DNA of 64,000 bases from Oreocharis arfaki. Its lineage: Eukaryota; Chordata; Aves; Passeriformes; Paramythiidae. Positions 21,233 to 33,300 of the stretch are shown here, in pieces. The notes beneath the pieces were generated by a model that saw nothing but the letters and a program-made list of their open reading frames with translations, was not told the DNA's origin and did not search any database. A program made the position numbers and the translations under genes. The stretch is taken from contig VZRR01010904.1 of assembly GCA_013398015.1 (NCBI GenBank), forward strand, positions 1,623,764-1,687,763, read 5' to 3'. Within the stretch, counting starts at the first letter, position 1; every line of letters starts with the position of its first letter.

Positions 21233-24200
21233 CTAGGGTACAGAAACAGCAGAATTTAAACCCTTCCTCGACAGCTGGTGAAATAAATGGCTTGGCTGAC
21301 GTGGTTTGTATTGCACAGAGCACTGCGTCTGCATGCAGGGGTGATGGCCACGGTGCAGCGCGAGGACACCCCGGGGACACAGATCCACCTGTGCTGCAAG
21401 GACCTCGGGAGGCTGAGTGCTCGACCTCCAGTGCTCAGAGCCCAGCTGGGCTTTGACTACCCGTTGCTTGACAAATGGTGTCCAACCACATCAGGGTATT
21501 CAGGCACCTACCATTAGCTGGTTTGCTTGCAACAAGAGGTGCTTGAAGACCTCAATGTTGGATAGAGATGCCACCTTTTAAAATTAAAAAGCACCATTTT
21601 TCACCTGGTTGCATTGCTGTTTATTTGTTTTAAATCAGAGGACAGGCTGACTCTTCAATACTCATGTTGGGATGTTGCAATGAAATATTCCACCATTTCT
21701 TTCATTACAGTTCTTAAATGTAGCTGAATTTTGGAACTGCAGTCATGAAGTGGGTTTCTCTCAATCTCCAGAGGGTTGGGATAGATGATGCAAATCTGAA
21801 TTGGGATCCTTTAATGTAACTGAACTTGGCAAAGGACTGCCACTGTCAAGTGAGTGCAACCACATCTGATTTGCATGCAGATTCCTGAGTTTTAAAACAC
21901 AAACATCTTATACCAGTCCCTTATTTCCTCTCTAAAAGACTGCAACATGTTTGAATTCTGTTTCAGCACATGAAGCGACAAAAAATAGTTGAAGCTGTAT
22001 AGAGTTTGCTTCCAGTATTAATTCAGAGCTGACACTGACATGCCCAAATCCTTGTTCAGCAGACAGCTCGCTGTAAGCATCCAAACACTACCCTGGGCTC
22101 CTGAAGGAAAAGCGCAGCATACCCCAAGTACCAGGCTGTGAGGGACACGCTAGTGCCCACATCCACGTTTGACAGTGAAGCCACGTGAGCTGTAGGCAGA
22201 TCTCTGGCTCTGTAGCACAGGCACACTCACAGCACTGCTCCAGAAATGATGCTGAGCACGGGCAAAGACAGCGTGATACATACAAACAAGGGCTTTATTT
22301 CTAAATCAGTAGTTGGGCAGCGCACCCAATTGGTGAGCCTCAATCTTCTAGGAGATGAAAGCAGTGTGAAAAACATTCTACCCCTTGCTTTTCTTTTTCT
22401 ACAAAGCCAAGGTTCGGCAAATGTTGGAGCTAACCCGCGTTTCAAACTCCCCAGTGATTTCTGCCGTGCAGCGGGGCCAGCTCCTTGTGCTGACCCAGGC
22501 GCAGCTGTCCTGTAGAAGACAGGAGGCTCGCCAGTTCCTCTCCAGCTTTCTCTCATTTTTAAACCACCTGCAGCTGGAGTAAACTCGAAGTAGATAAATA
22601 CAAGCCACTTTTCTCACAATTACAAACAGGAAGATGGGGTTTGATACAGAAAAGGAATTCAAGTCAGGAATGAAAATGGGAACGTCTTCCAGCTGAAGAC
22701 AAATGAACTGAGTTTCAAAACACAGTTTCAAAGCATCAAAACATGGACTAACAGCCTGTGCCAAACATCCCATTCCTGTGGAGAGGCCAAGTTATTTTAG
22801 CACTCAGAGCCATGACTTTGCACTGCAGAACAGGATGAATTCTGTTTAGCAGCTTCATTTCTACACAACCCAAAACTTCTGTGCTTATTCAAATACTTAA
22901 CATTCTAAAGGTCAAATAATGTGCTTGCTATTAAAATGGGCACACCAAGGGGACATTGCAAAGTGCATGACGCCCCCTGAATGGCCTGTGCACCTTTCAC
23001 ATCCTACCTTGAAGGATTAATAAACCAAGCACAGATTTTATGTGGCATCTGTAGTGAGTGAGTGGCAAATATTAATTATTGGGAGAACGACAAGCAGGAT
23101 TGTAAGGAACAGGCCCACGGATTGCAGAACACCTTGGTGGGAAAGGGAAGGTTAAAGTGAAAAATAAATGGGGTGGGTGGGAGGGGGAATGGCATTTTAA
23201 TTATAAATACTGACTAGTTAAAACCAGTGGATGCAAAGAGCAGCCATAAGGGGCTAAACAAGCACCGATGAAAAACTAAATGCTTGGAAATATTAATCAA
23301 GTGAGAAAATAAATTATATAGAAATTAATGCGTGAAATAAAATAATAAAGTGGCAATGTCAGAGCAAAAGGAAAAGGAACATACTCCTTCTCTCAGTATT
23401 TTTTTCTCTTGAGACCCAATTTTGCACTGGATGCACTGGAAGAGGCAAGTCCTGGGACTCAGCCTTAGTGACAATTTTAGAGCTGTGCCAAAAAAGCCTT
23501 TCTTGTAAACACACAAACAGTCCTTGGCATTGAGAGCCATCCTGAGATCTCAGCAAACCTTGCCAGTGGCAAACCCTGTCCGTGCCCACGGAGTCGGGCT
23601 CCCTGCTGCCTCCATGCGGGCTGAAGGGTCCTGCCCTGGGGCTTGTGCTTCAGAGAGAGCAGAGGGGCTTGACCCCAGGCAGAGATGGGCTACAGCAGGT
23701 TAGGAAATACGCAATAGAGGAGAATATATAATCCAGATCCAGACTATGCTCTCCCATTGGAAAGGATGGATCTGGGGTCCACATCCAGGTGATGGTTTCA
23801 GGCTGTGAATTATAATCTGGCACAGGGATGCTCTGAAATCCCAACTTGAGGTCTGACAGCACCCAGACCAGCTGGGGTTTAGGGCATGCCCTTGTCACAT
23901 AAGCTTAAGCAGTACCCTGCCCAGAGTGCTGGTTTTGGCACATCCTACACTGCAGGAAAGTCCCAGCTCCAGGGCTGCAATGTTGATCCCTCAGAAGCAA
24001 GACAGCACAATGCATAGCCTTGCAAAGCTTAACAAATGTGCAGATCTAGGCTTGATATTTAACAGTCACAATAAAAAAAAAATGCTGTTTTCTTCCTCCT
24101 GCAAAAGCACTTGCTATGCCTTGTTCTGGGTGGCTTTTTTTATGTCAAATTATTTTCCATTAAATAATTAACTAGCAAAGAGATCTCTCTTCTTCAGTTG

Positions 24201-24537
24201 CTCTCTGGAAAGATGAAATTTGGAGAAATGGTCTGCAACACCTTTCAATTCAACTTGGCATTGTAACATCACAGAAAACAAATCATTTAGGAGAAATAGA
24301 GTTACATGAATTTCCAAAGCCAGTAAAACTATTTCCTGCTGTGCTATCTAAGGCTCGGAACTACTTAACAGCATTCACAGCAGATGCAAATGTTACAAAA
24401 TTAAAGACACCTCACTTTGAAAGACTTACAACAATCAGACTTAATTCCTTAACAACCAGAATCCTCCTTTTTTCCTTTTTAAATTCTATCCTGTTTGACA
24501 AGTTGCATATGGTTTTAAGTGACCTAAGGTAGCTTAC
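21233..24537 (-). other. PCCA: PCCA last intron (3.3 kb)
   Basis: The intron runs from the GTAAG donor after 24538 to the AG before 21232. No exon or transposon is recognised inside it. It contains a tight G-quadruplex motif at 23170-23187 on the + strand. Open frames here, for example 22399-22773 on the - strand, have no family resemblance. Confidence 0.9.
23170..23187 (+). other. G-quadruplex motif, single-base loops
   Basis: GGGGTGGGTGGGAGGGGG: four G-runs of at least three separated by single bases, the arrangement expected to fold most stably. It is on the strand opposite to PCCA transcription, so the pre-mRNA carries the C-rich complement. Confidence 0.8.
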
Positions 24538-24615
24538 CTTGCCTGTTTTAGCAGCAATCATACTGTTCTGCATTTTCATTGCTTCAATTACACAAATCTC
24601 TTGACCTTCCGAAAC
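24538..24615 (-). CDS. PCCA: PCCA penultimate exon: biotin attachment site
   Basis: The 78-base exon encodes 26 residues, starting VSEGQEICVIEAMKMQNSM and ending AAKTGK. EAMKM is the invariant biotinylation motif; its lysine (Lys694 in human numbering) is biotinylated by holocarboxylase synthetase and swings between the biotin carboxylase and carboxyltransferase sites. The acceptor is TTTCACCAG just above 24615 and the donor is GTAAGC just below 24538. Both junctions fall between codons, so the exon is symmetric (phase 0-0) and skipping it would keep frame but remove the biotin lysine. Met and Ser replace human Ala-Ala just before EGQEIC across the junction. Confidence 0.97.
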
Positions 24616-26249
24616 CTGGTGAAATTCAAGCAGTACAAAATGAGGATAGAGGATTTGAAATGTTCCAAGTGTGATGATTCTTATGGAAAATAAAGGGGTT
24701 ATTTCATTAAATGCTATAAAGACTTTCATGACACAAGTCAAGTCAGCCAGTTATACAGTCACAACAGAAATGACAATCACAAAACTGGCAGCAAAATAGG
24801 GGGAAAAAAAATATCACCTGCTTAAAACTACCACCCCAGGCAAACCTGAAAGGCTCCTCTCCCAACTCCAACTCCAACTTCTACAGTTCACATTCCACAG
24901 TTCACCATCAATTAAATGCAGAGCAAAATTTAATTTGTGCATTTTTGGCTGAGGAACTTTTGCTTTGCTTCCCTGGCGCAGGGCCCACAGATACTCATAC
25001 TGATTCAGAAGCCAGAAGTTTCTTGGCAGGTGTCCGGGGAAGCTTGGGCTGGAAGGTCCAGCAACACCCAGTGGGCTAAGGCTGAGGAAAATGTCACACC
25101 TCTGCACATGGCAGCATTTGATGGCAGCTGAGGACTTCGGACTGACAGAAAGGAACACATCGGTGAGGAGCCATCAGCTCTCATCCACAGGGGAGGCGCC
25201 ACAGAGACAAACCCATCACTTTCCCACAGCTCAGAGCTCTTAAAAGGAAACACTGAGATTTCCTCTTTCTGCTAGTTTGTGTCCTGCAGTAAGCATGTGT
25301 AAGCTAAAAGCCACCAGAAACCCACTGGGCTGCTCTGCTGGGCTCTCTCCAATGTCTTGGACCACCCTGCACAGAGGAAAATGCCACTCAAGGCTTGACA
25401 GTGGCTGGGGGGCTGCCAAAACATGAGGGGCGAAACAGGGCATTGGGAATTTACCCAGTGCAACCCAGTGATCAGCTGGTCATCCCACAAAGATGATGTA
25501 TGCCAGAGAGGGAAGGGTGCCAGGCCCTATGTGCAGAATTTAGGACTTCTACACTCCTATGGGATGCCTGGTTCTGAGTGCCCACTGCAAGTCTTTTCAT
25601 TGGGCACTTCTGCAGATGAAGTATGCCATTCCCTCATTATCCCAGCAAGTTTGGAATGCTTTCACTCTGATGTCCAAGTTTCATTAAAGAGGGTAATCTG
25701 AAACCTGCAGAAAACTGGTTTATGCACTATTATATGTGCCAGTGCCAACAAAATGTTTGTTTATGTACACATATATACACACATAGATATATTTCTCTAA
25801 TTATATGTAAAATGAATAATACCTATTTAAGGCCAAGTATGTACCACTTTGGAGGAACACATTAACAGACAGATGTGAAGTCAGAGATCAAATGCACATT
25901 GCATGAAGAACATTCCAAAAATTTAAGTAAAGCTATTTTTTCACTCACTAACTGAAAAGCACTGATGTCTGCCTGTGGATTCTGAGCGAAACAAACCAAA
26001 AAACATTACATTAAAAGGTGCTTGCACACCCTTTCTCCAACAGACTGGCAAAAACAGTATGACAGGTGTTAAAGGGTAAATATGGAAAGCATTTGCTATG
26101 GGAATATGGTGTACTAACTGGATACAGAGAATAACCAAAACCCAGCACTTCACCTGCAGAAATTCTGTCCTGAGCTCCAGGCAAGCTTTTAAGTCATTAG
26201 CAGGTGTCCAATTCGGTGAATAGTATCAAAGACTTGTTCTTTGTCCCCA

Positions 26250-26412
26250 GTAATTTCCCCTCTATTCCTTTTCCCTGTCTTTTGTCTCCTTCCTTCCACA
26301 CCTGCTGCATTGCCCTTAGCCTGGTCCCAGCAGCTCACTCTTCCCTTCCTTTCTTCTCCTCTCCTTCTCCCTACCTCATTGCTTTTCTTCCATCTGGTCT
26401 GAACTTTCCACA
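26250..26412 (+). repeat. Polypyrimidine-rich tract (C/T on + strand)
   Basis: About 160 bases dominated by C and T, with TTCC, TCTTCTCC and CTCC units broken by short mixed stretches. The PCCA-sense strand is therefore purine-rich. Such tracts can form triplex DNA, and the interruptions here limit that. Confidence 0.65.
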
Positions 26413-28199
26413 CATTTCTGAGGTTAAGAGGAAGCAATGAATATCTACTTTGGATTCAAAAAGAAGGAAAAAGAACATGCAAGAAAGTTTGTTGGAAAAG
26501 GGTTTTGTTTTAATAATGCTATTATTAAAAAATGCATTTCAGAAACAACTTTGCCACCCTCTGGTTAAGCTCAACTATCAGAGAGCCAAGAACACAGCTC
26601 TCTAGAGGTTGCTGAAGATTGAGATGCTAAGGAGGACAGATCTGAATTCAGTGGCCTAATTACAAGGCCACAAGAAACTCTTTCCTTGAGCTGTTACATT
26701 TAACTGTAACATGGCTTCATCAGGAGGATGGTGTGCAAATCAATCAGTTAGCAATTATCCAAACAGAGTTCTGGAAACACATCTACAGGAAAAGTACAGA
26801 ATTGTCTCAGTAGATCTAAAGTATGGTGCTAAAATGCCAGGAAGTATTAGTGATTGTGGGATGGAAATATCCCTTAATCTGAATTTCTTCTCAGTTTCCC
26901 CTCATTCTCAAAAATAAAGTTTTTGTGTTTTATAGAATACCTGCTGGGTTGATGACAAAGGAAGCGGTGTCTGGGAAGGAAATAAGCCCCTCAACCCACA
27001 AAATTTATAGTCGAAGTATCCAGTTAACATCTAGTCTTACTAATTTGAAAGGAAGGAGGCACTTTCAGCAGGTACCACGTGTGAAAATGCCGTGTCAGTA
27101 CTTCTGATGATGTGCAATTTGTTGAAAATTATCTTGGTGCAAGTGTCACTTAAGCACAGAAGTTTAATTACTGTTCTTATGTTAAACCTTTACAGCTCCA
27201 TGAATTGTGTTGAAAAGCGACAAATCCTAAAATTAGGCACTTGTATCTCTCTTTCCTTTTTTTCAGTCTTTTGGGCATTGTCCAATTTCTTTCATTCTAT
27301 AATTGCACATATCCTTTTGCCTGTTATTTAGCCTGAAAATGAAAACTGCAGAGATGTGTAGAACTTCTTGCTGTCTAACTTATTTAAGGATTTATCTGAA
27401 CCATTTTTAATGCTGCATTTTCATCGTATAATTTATTTCTTTCAGTGGATGGTAAACCAGTGAAAACCACCATCTTTACATTTCCATTAAGGGAGGTCTC
27501 AGTGATGACCCAAATCTGTCAAAACAGGCAACTAAAATCGAACAAAAAAAATCTCATTTATTTGAACCAAATAAAGTAAAAGGGCCCCTTCTCTTAAAAT
27601 AAATTAATCTTGGGTATCTTTTTCACAGAGTTACACTACAGACAAATCGACCTTTACGTTGCTTGGTATATCAAAATAAATGAGTGATTAACTGCTAGAC
27701 CTGCAGTCTGTATTTTAGCAGTTTATTTCTGCATGGTGCAGTTCAAAGTAGCTGTTCAGTTTTGTTCTCCACAGAGTGAAAAGGAAAAAGAAACAGAATA
27801 GAGAAAGAAAAAAAAAAAAAAGAGAGAAGAAAAAAGATCATTGAAGAGGAGGGTACTTAACATCTCGATGCTGCTAACAACTGTAATGTGAATTTGGGAA
27901 CAGTCAGTGGTGCTGTTTGAATAACTCAGGGACTGCACAGTTGTTGTTCTCTCTGCTGGCCAAAAGGTTACACACAGGACAGGGAACTGTCTCTGGTCAT
28001 TTCCCAACCAAGCAACTCACGCCACAGGGTGGAAGCAGAATCTGAGGAGCAGCAACGCCAACCCGCTCTCATTGCACCTACATGAGGACCATAAGGACTA
28101 TCCACGCTCAGAGATAGGGCTCTCTCAAGCTCAGAAGCACGAAAAGACAGCGCACACCCGAGGGCATTGCGACCACGGGACCTTTGTGAATATGGTACA

Positions 28200-28900
28200 C
28201 TTTCTGCAGACTTTTGTGTGTCATCGGATAAAGACTTAATGATTGTGACAGGACGTCTCCCATGTCAGGCTTACAAAATGGTCACAAGCCCCACAAGTCT
28301 TTCTGATAAACCCAATGGGCGCTGATGTATTTCCCCGCTCTCTGTCTAATTGGTGTAAAGTTTGCAGATCTGAATCACCGATCTTTTATCCAGCTTGCTG
28401 CGTCCTCTCCTTTGACATGAGGTCAGGGTTCACATTCGCATCCGATTATCGAAGTGGCACTCATTAACGGGCAGCCTGCCTCACACCAAAATGAGTTCGC
28501 TGGAAGGGGAACTCGGCCCATTTACTCAGCAGATTTCAGCATTTTAAGGAGGCCTGAATGTCACACAGTATTGCTACATTTTGAGGAGTTTCAGACATCT
28601 CCAGCTGATGATTAATTGTGAGTGATGGGAAATAAAATCCAGTAAAGCCAGCTGCTTGCCATGGTCGGCAAAATTACTATAATGGATATAGGCTGCCAAT
28701 TTTCCAGTTTTACTGGCAAGTCTTCCAAGTGTAATTAAGGGAAGTTATAAATGATATGGAAATCTATCAAGTCCCATTTATTTTCAGAGGACTCTTTCCC
28801 CTGAGACTTTTATCTTCAAGCTTATAGTTTGCTTTGTTGTGCTAATGATTTAAACCACTTCTTATTTCTGATTAAAGCCCCCAATATCCTTCACAAGAAG
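28200..28900. promoter_or_regulatory. Candidate conserved noncoding element with DR1 site
   Basis: Unbroken, non-repetitive sequence with moderate CpG and many transcription-factor-like words: AGGTCAGGGTTCA at 28420-28432 (two nuclear-receptor half sites spaced by one base, DR1), CTTTGA next to it, TAATTG at 28613-28618, TAATTA at 28732-28737 and several GATAA cores. It has no open frame or splice logic. Its texture is that of a deep vertebrate noncoding element. ZIC2 and ZIC5 sit on the 5' side of PCCA in vertebrates and are plausible targets, as is PCCA itself. No alignment supports this yet. Confidence 0.4.
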
Positions 28901-29999
28901 TTAGATCCACTTTATTCAGAAGGATTTAAAGAAACAGAAGCCTTTTTAAAGTTGTGTTTGTAAGCCATGCTGAGCTCCCACTTCCTCTGAGGTGGCATAA
29001 CAGAGCATCCTCCATCTTAGGCACCTCACTACCATCTGGATTTCCACTTCTGACAAATTCTGGGGACAGGGAGAGATTTGGTGGGGAAGAAGGGAGAAAA
29101 AGAGTGAATTTAAAAAATTAAATTAAAAAAACCCACCATCAACAAAACCCCAGCTTGCCTCCCAATCCTAAATCCTTCAAAAACAAAGATCATAGGTGCT
29201 GCTTAGACACCAGGCATTTAGCACAGAGTGGTGTTGCTCACTAATGTTGTTTGATTTGGAATAAAAGCATGAAAATGATGTGCAAAGGCCTAAAATTGGA
29301 GATGTAAAGGATGACTGCACAGTATTCCATTTCTCAATTTCATCCTTCAGAGCCACAAAATGGGGGTGATACAGTTACTGGATGAGATTTACAGTAACAG
29401 CTGTGGTCTTCCCACACAAGGGAGGACCTTCTAATGGGCTAAGGTCTGTTTTGAACAGACGGGGAGTAGCAAAACAAGGTTCCCTATTAAGGGTGTGCAG
29501 TAATATTCCTGATAAAGAAAATGAGTAGTGGTAGTCAGATTGCTTTAAAAGACCTAAATCTCCTTTTGCTGTTAAAAAATAAAAATAAATAAAAAAAAAA
29601 AAGAGCTATTTTAGAAAGTGCTAACTGCTAAATAAATGAAAGACATGTAAATGTGAGGGGTTGTTTTTTCCTTAATCTCCTCCCTGCAAACTGTAAAGAA
29701 TGCATAGGAACCAGTGCCAGGGGCATATGGCTTTCTCCTGTGCTGAACATTCATACAAAAGACAGGTTCATCAGTCATTGGAGTATCTGGATAAAAAATT
29801 AGCTCCTGATGGATGGTATTTAGAGCTTACCTGCTGCTAGTACATTACCAGAGAAGCACAGGTTTTGAAACCCACATGACATTAGAAACTGCAGACCATG
29901 AAATACCCCACGTGCAGGCGCGCTCATAATGTACGCCAGGTTACACAAAATAAGAAATAAGCTATTTAAACCCTCTGCCTAAAATTGGGCCCGCTGCAA

Positions 30000-30300
30000 G
30001 GAACCCTGGGTCAGCCCTACACAGGCCAATTAATGCACAGCATCTGCTGTATAGAAGCCGCGCATGAAGCACTTCCGAATGATTTCAGCAATTAAAAGAA
30101 AACTGTTTCCTGCCTGTTTTGACAGCAACTGTTTCAATGCAAGAGCGAGCACCAAATCATTGTGTGCAGCTGAAAAAATTAAGTCTCTTTTTTTTATCTT
30201 GTGAAAAGGAGGTGGGAGGGATGAAGATTTCTTACGGAATCGGATCGTTCTTTTGTTGTCCGACATTCTGTGTTTTTCTGCCAAATTAGACAGAAGGCTC
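30000..30300. promoter_or_regulatory. Candidate conserved noncoding element
   Basis: Sequence with CCAATTAATGCAC near 30025, GCAATTAAAAG near 30087 and scattered CpG (CCGCGC at 30058, GAGCGAGC at 30144), free of repeats and not coding. It resembles conserved intronic DNA. The call is made by texture only. Confidence 0.3.
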
Positions 30301-33300
30301 CGAGGGTTTACGGGGCCCTCTACAGTATCACCTTCTGGTGCACTGTGGCTCCCTAAAAAGACGGATCAATATCAACCCTGCTGATTTGCCTACAAAAGTG
30401 AAAATCCCTCAATTACATTTTAAGACCATTATATTTAGAACACAGGTGCTCTGATGCGTAACATTTTTAAGGCTCTTAGAGCTGAAGTGGAAAAAAAAAT
30501 GACAGCCCTAAGCAAATATAAGCCCAGATTTGGTTAAAAGTGAAGTGAGAGTTGTATTTTATTGGTATCTCCTTTCTCATCTTTGGGAAGACACCAGTAA
30601 ACATCACTCACTGTAAGTAAAAAAGGACGATGCAAGATAGTGCCATATGAAAGAGAGCTGTTATCCTCTCTTGTAGCCCTCTACAAAATAATTGCAAACA
30701 TGCAACTTGTTTATGCTTGTGCAAAACCACTGAACAGTGAATTAAGTACGCATTCACTATTTACGAAGATACTGGGAATTTTGTTTGTTTATTTGTTGTT
30801 TAAACTTAGTCCACGCTGGTATCATTCCCTTCCCAGATTTTTTTCTCTCTGACTTGTTGGCAATCTGGCAGCCAGCATCCAACAAGAAAACAAATCAAGA
30901 GGAATTGGATGAGCAACAATTGCAATTCCTTGGCATTGTCCATGACCACGTAAAATAATTACCGCAAGTTTTCTCTTCTTTCCAAATTAACTTTGAAACC
31001 AGAGCTACAGAACTGCAAATATAATTAGCAGCAATTAATAGTACTTGACAAATCATTACTAAACTTTTTTGCCACACTCCTTTAACGAATGAATCTGAAC
31101 ATAGCACATCCCACATCTTCTGACCTCTGACTAAAGGTCACTGATGTCCCCCTGACAGCAATCAGCACTGGTCATTGCACTCCCACTTATCCAAAACACA
31201 CTGCCCCAACTGCCTCTGCCATCCCACGGTGCTGGGGAAGTGATATGCAGGCAGAACATTTCTGGGGCTGCTAACGCAGCCCAATCTGTACCAGTCAACT
31301 TATTTAGTAACACCTAAAAAGTTGTTTATTACTCAAAAAGGCAAAGCACACCAAAATAATAATTTTAAAATTGCATGAATTAATCTCAAAGGACTGGTAA
31401 CATTTCTTCCCCAAGGAGGAAACTCTAATAATATTGACTATTTCTAACTGATCATCAAAATAGGGTTTCCTTCTTAATTACGCCGTACTTGAACATGAAT
31501 CTCAGACCATGTAATTGCATAAAATAGAGGGTAAAAGTTTTTTTCAAGTCAAATATAAAAAAAAATACATAAATACATTATGAACTATTATTGTTAATTT
31601 TTTTTTCAATGTAACCACAGTTATTACTTGTGGCCCCATGTAATAAGAATGGTGAAATATTTGAATACTTTTACTCTTGAAATTATATAACTGTGAAAAA
31701 GTTTTCATTTCCTGTTTACCAACGGGTTTTTTCCCCAAAAAGATACACCCCAAGAAAATTGTCAAACACATAGAATCATAAAAACTATGTGAAGTTTGTG
31801 ACCATATTTCGTCAAGTTTGCAAATTCCCTTCAACTGACAAGTAGAGTTTATGTTTGCTCTGAAGAACACAAGCAAGGAAAAGAGGGAAAGGGAAAGAGA
31901 AAGGAAAGACAACTATAGGAAAAAAGGTTCATACACAGGAGAAAAGTACTATTTGAATTAAATAGTGTATTACTAAATTATAGATACCACATTCATCCAA
32001 ATAGAATGTGAAACTAAAGCAAAAACATTTTTACTGTTTTAACCTGGGTGTTGTTTCTCTGCTATAAATTCCAATTAGTATAAGATTTAAAAAGAGATTT
32101 TTTTAAAAAGACTTAGAGATCTGAATGGCAAATACAACTTTAAACAACACACAACTGCCTGATGGCAACAGGTAAGTTTAGAATTTCACCTTTTCTTTCA
32201 CAAGAATGAATGAAGTAGTGACAAACAGAATTTAGAAAGCTGTTTTGTTTTGGTCTTTAGTAGTGAGCATTTCAGCAGCAGAGGTCAAGCAAAACATCTT
32301 TTCCCACAGCAAAAACTTTCCAAGGTCTGTGAGATGGAAAATCGTGAATAAAGATTTTTTTTTAAATAGTCTTCTAAAGAATAACAAGAGAAATTGAAAT
32401 AAAATGCATGCAACTGAACCAGAAAGAGCAATGCAGTTTAAAACTTTAATTAAATTAATTTAAAAGGTGGAAACACAGTAATGTCTTTTGTAAGTTATGC
32501 AACTAAAAAAGCAGCCTTCAAGTTACCCAGTTTTGAAATTACTGAGACAATTAGCATCTACATTTAATAGCTGACATTTTGATAGGAAAAAATTCATCCC
32601 AGGCAGTATTAAAGCCAATGGCTACACTAGCACAATTTGAAATCATAAGGAATTTTTATATGAGAGAAGTACATTTAAAGAATGGCTTGAATAGTGATAA
32701 TTTCCAAACCTTGGAGTAATCCTAATCTACTGGAAAGAGAGGAAATTAAGAAACTTTGTTGAAAATAATTAATTGTCCTCTTCTTTTGGCTGTAGTCCTA
32801 CAAAGACTCAGTAACACTGAGGTGTTTACACGGAGGTGCTTTTCTTTTACATATTTATGTGGGGGAAATCATTAAAGTGCTTTAGGCTGCCACGTATTAG
32901 GTATCAGCTTATTGACCAATGCTTGTCTTAGAAATGACACCTGTCCTGGCTAATGTTAGTAAAAAAGAAAAACGACCAACACAAACATACAGCTAAAAGA
33001 AAAACACCTTTGCACTCCTGACAGACAGAAAACTGAAAAAGCAAAAACTATTTTCATAGGTGGAAATATAGCAAAGGCTGCAAGGCAATCAGGACAGCTA
33101 AGATCTTTCTTTGTTGCTGTGGACAGTTCAGACTACCAAAGTTGGAATCAGTAGTGCAAACACTTTGGGTATGTTTGCTTTAGGAACAACAATTTTGCTT
33201 TACCTGTGCAACCATTAGGATTTAGATCTATCCCCGCTCCTGCACTTTCAGTGCACAGAATCCTACATGGACAAAAACCAAGCCAAACAACTCAACACAA

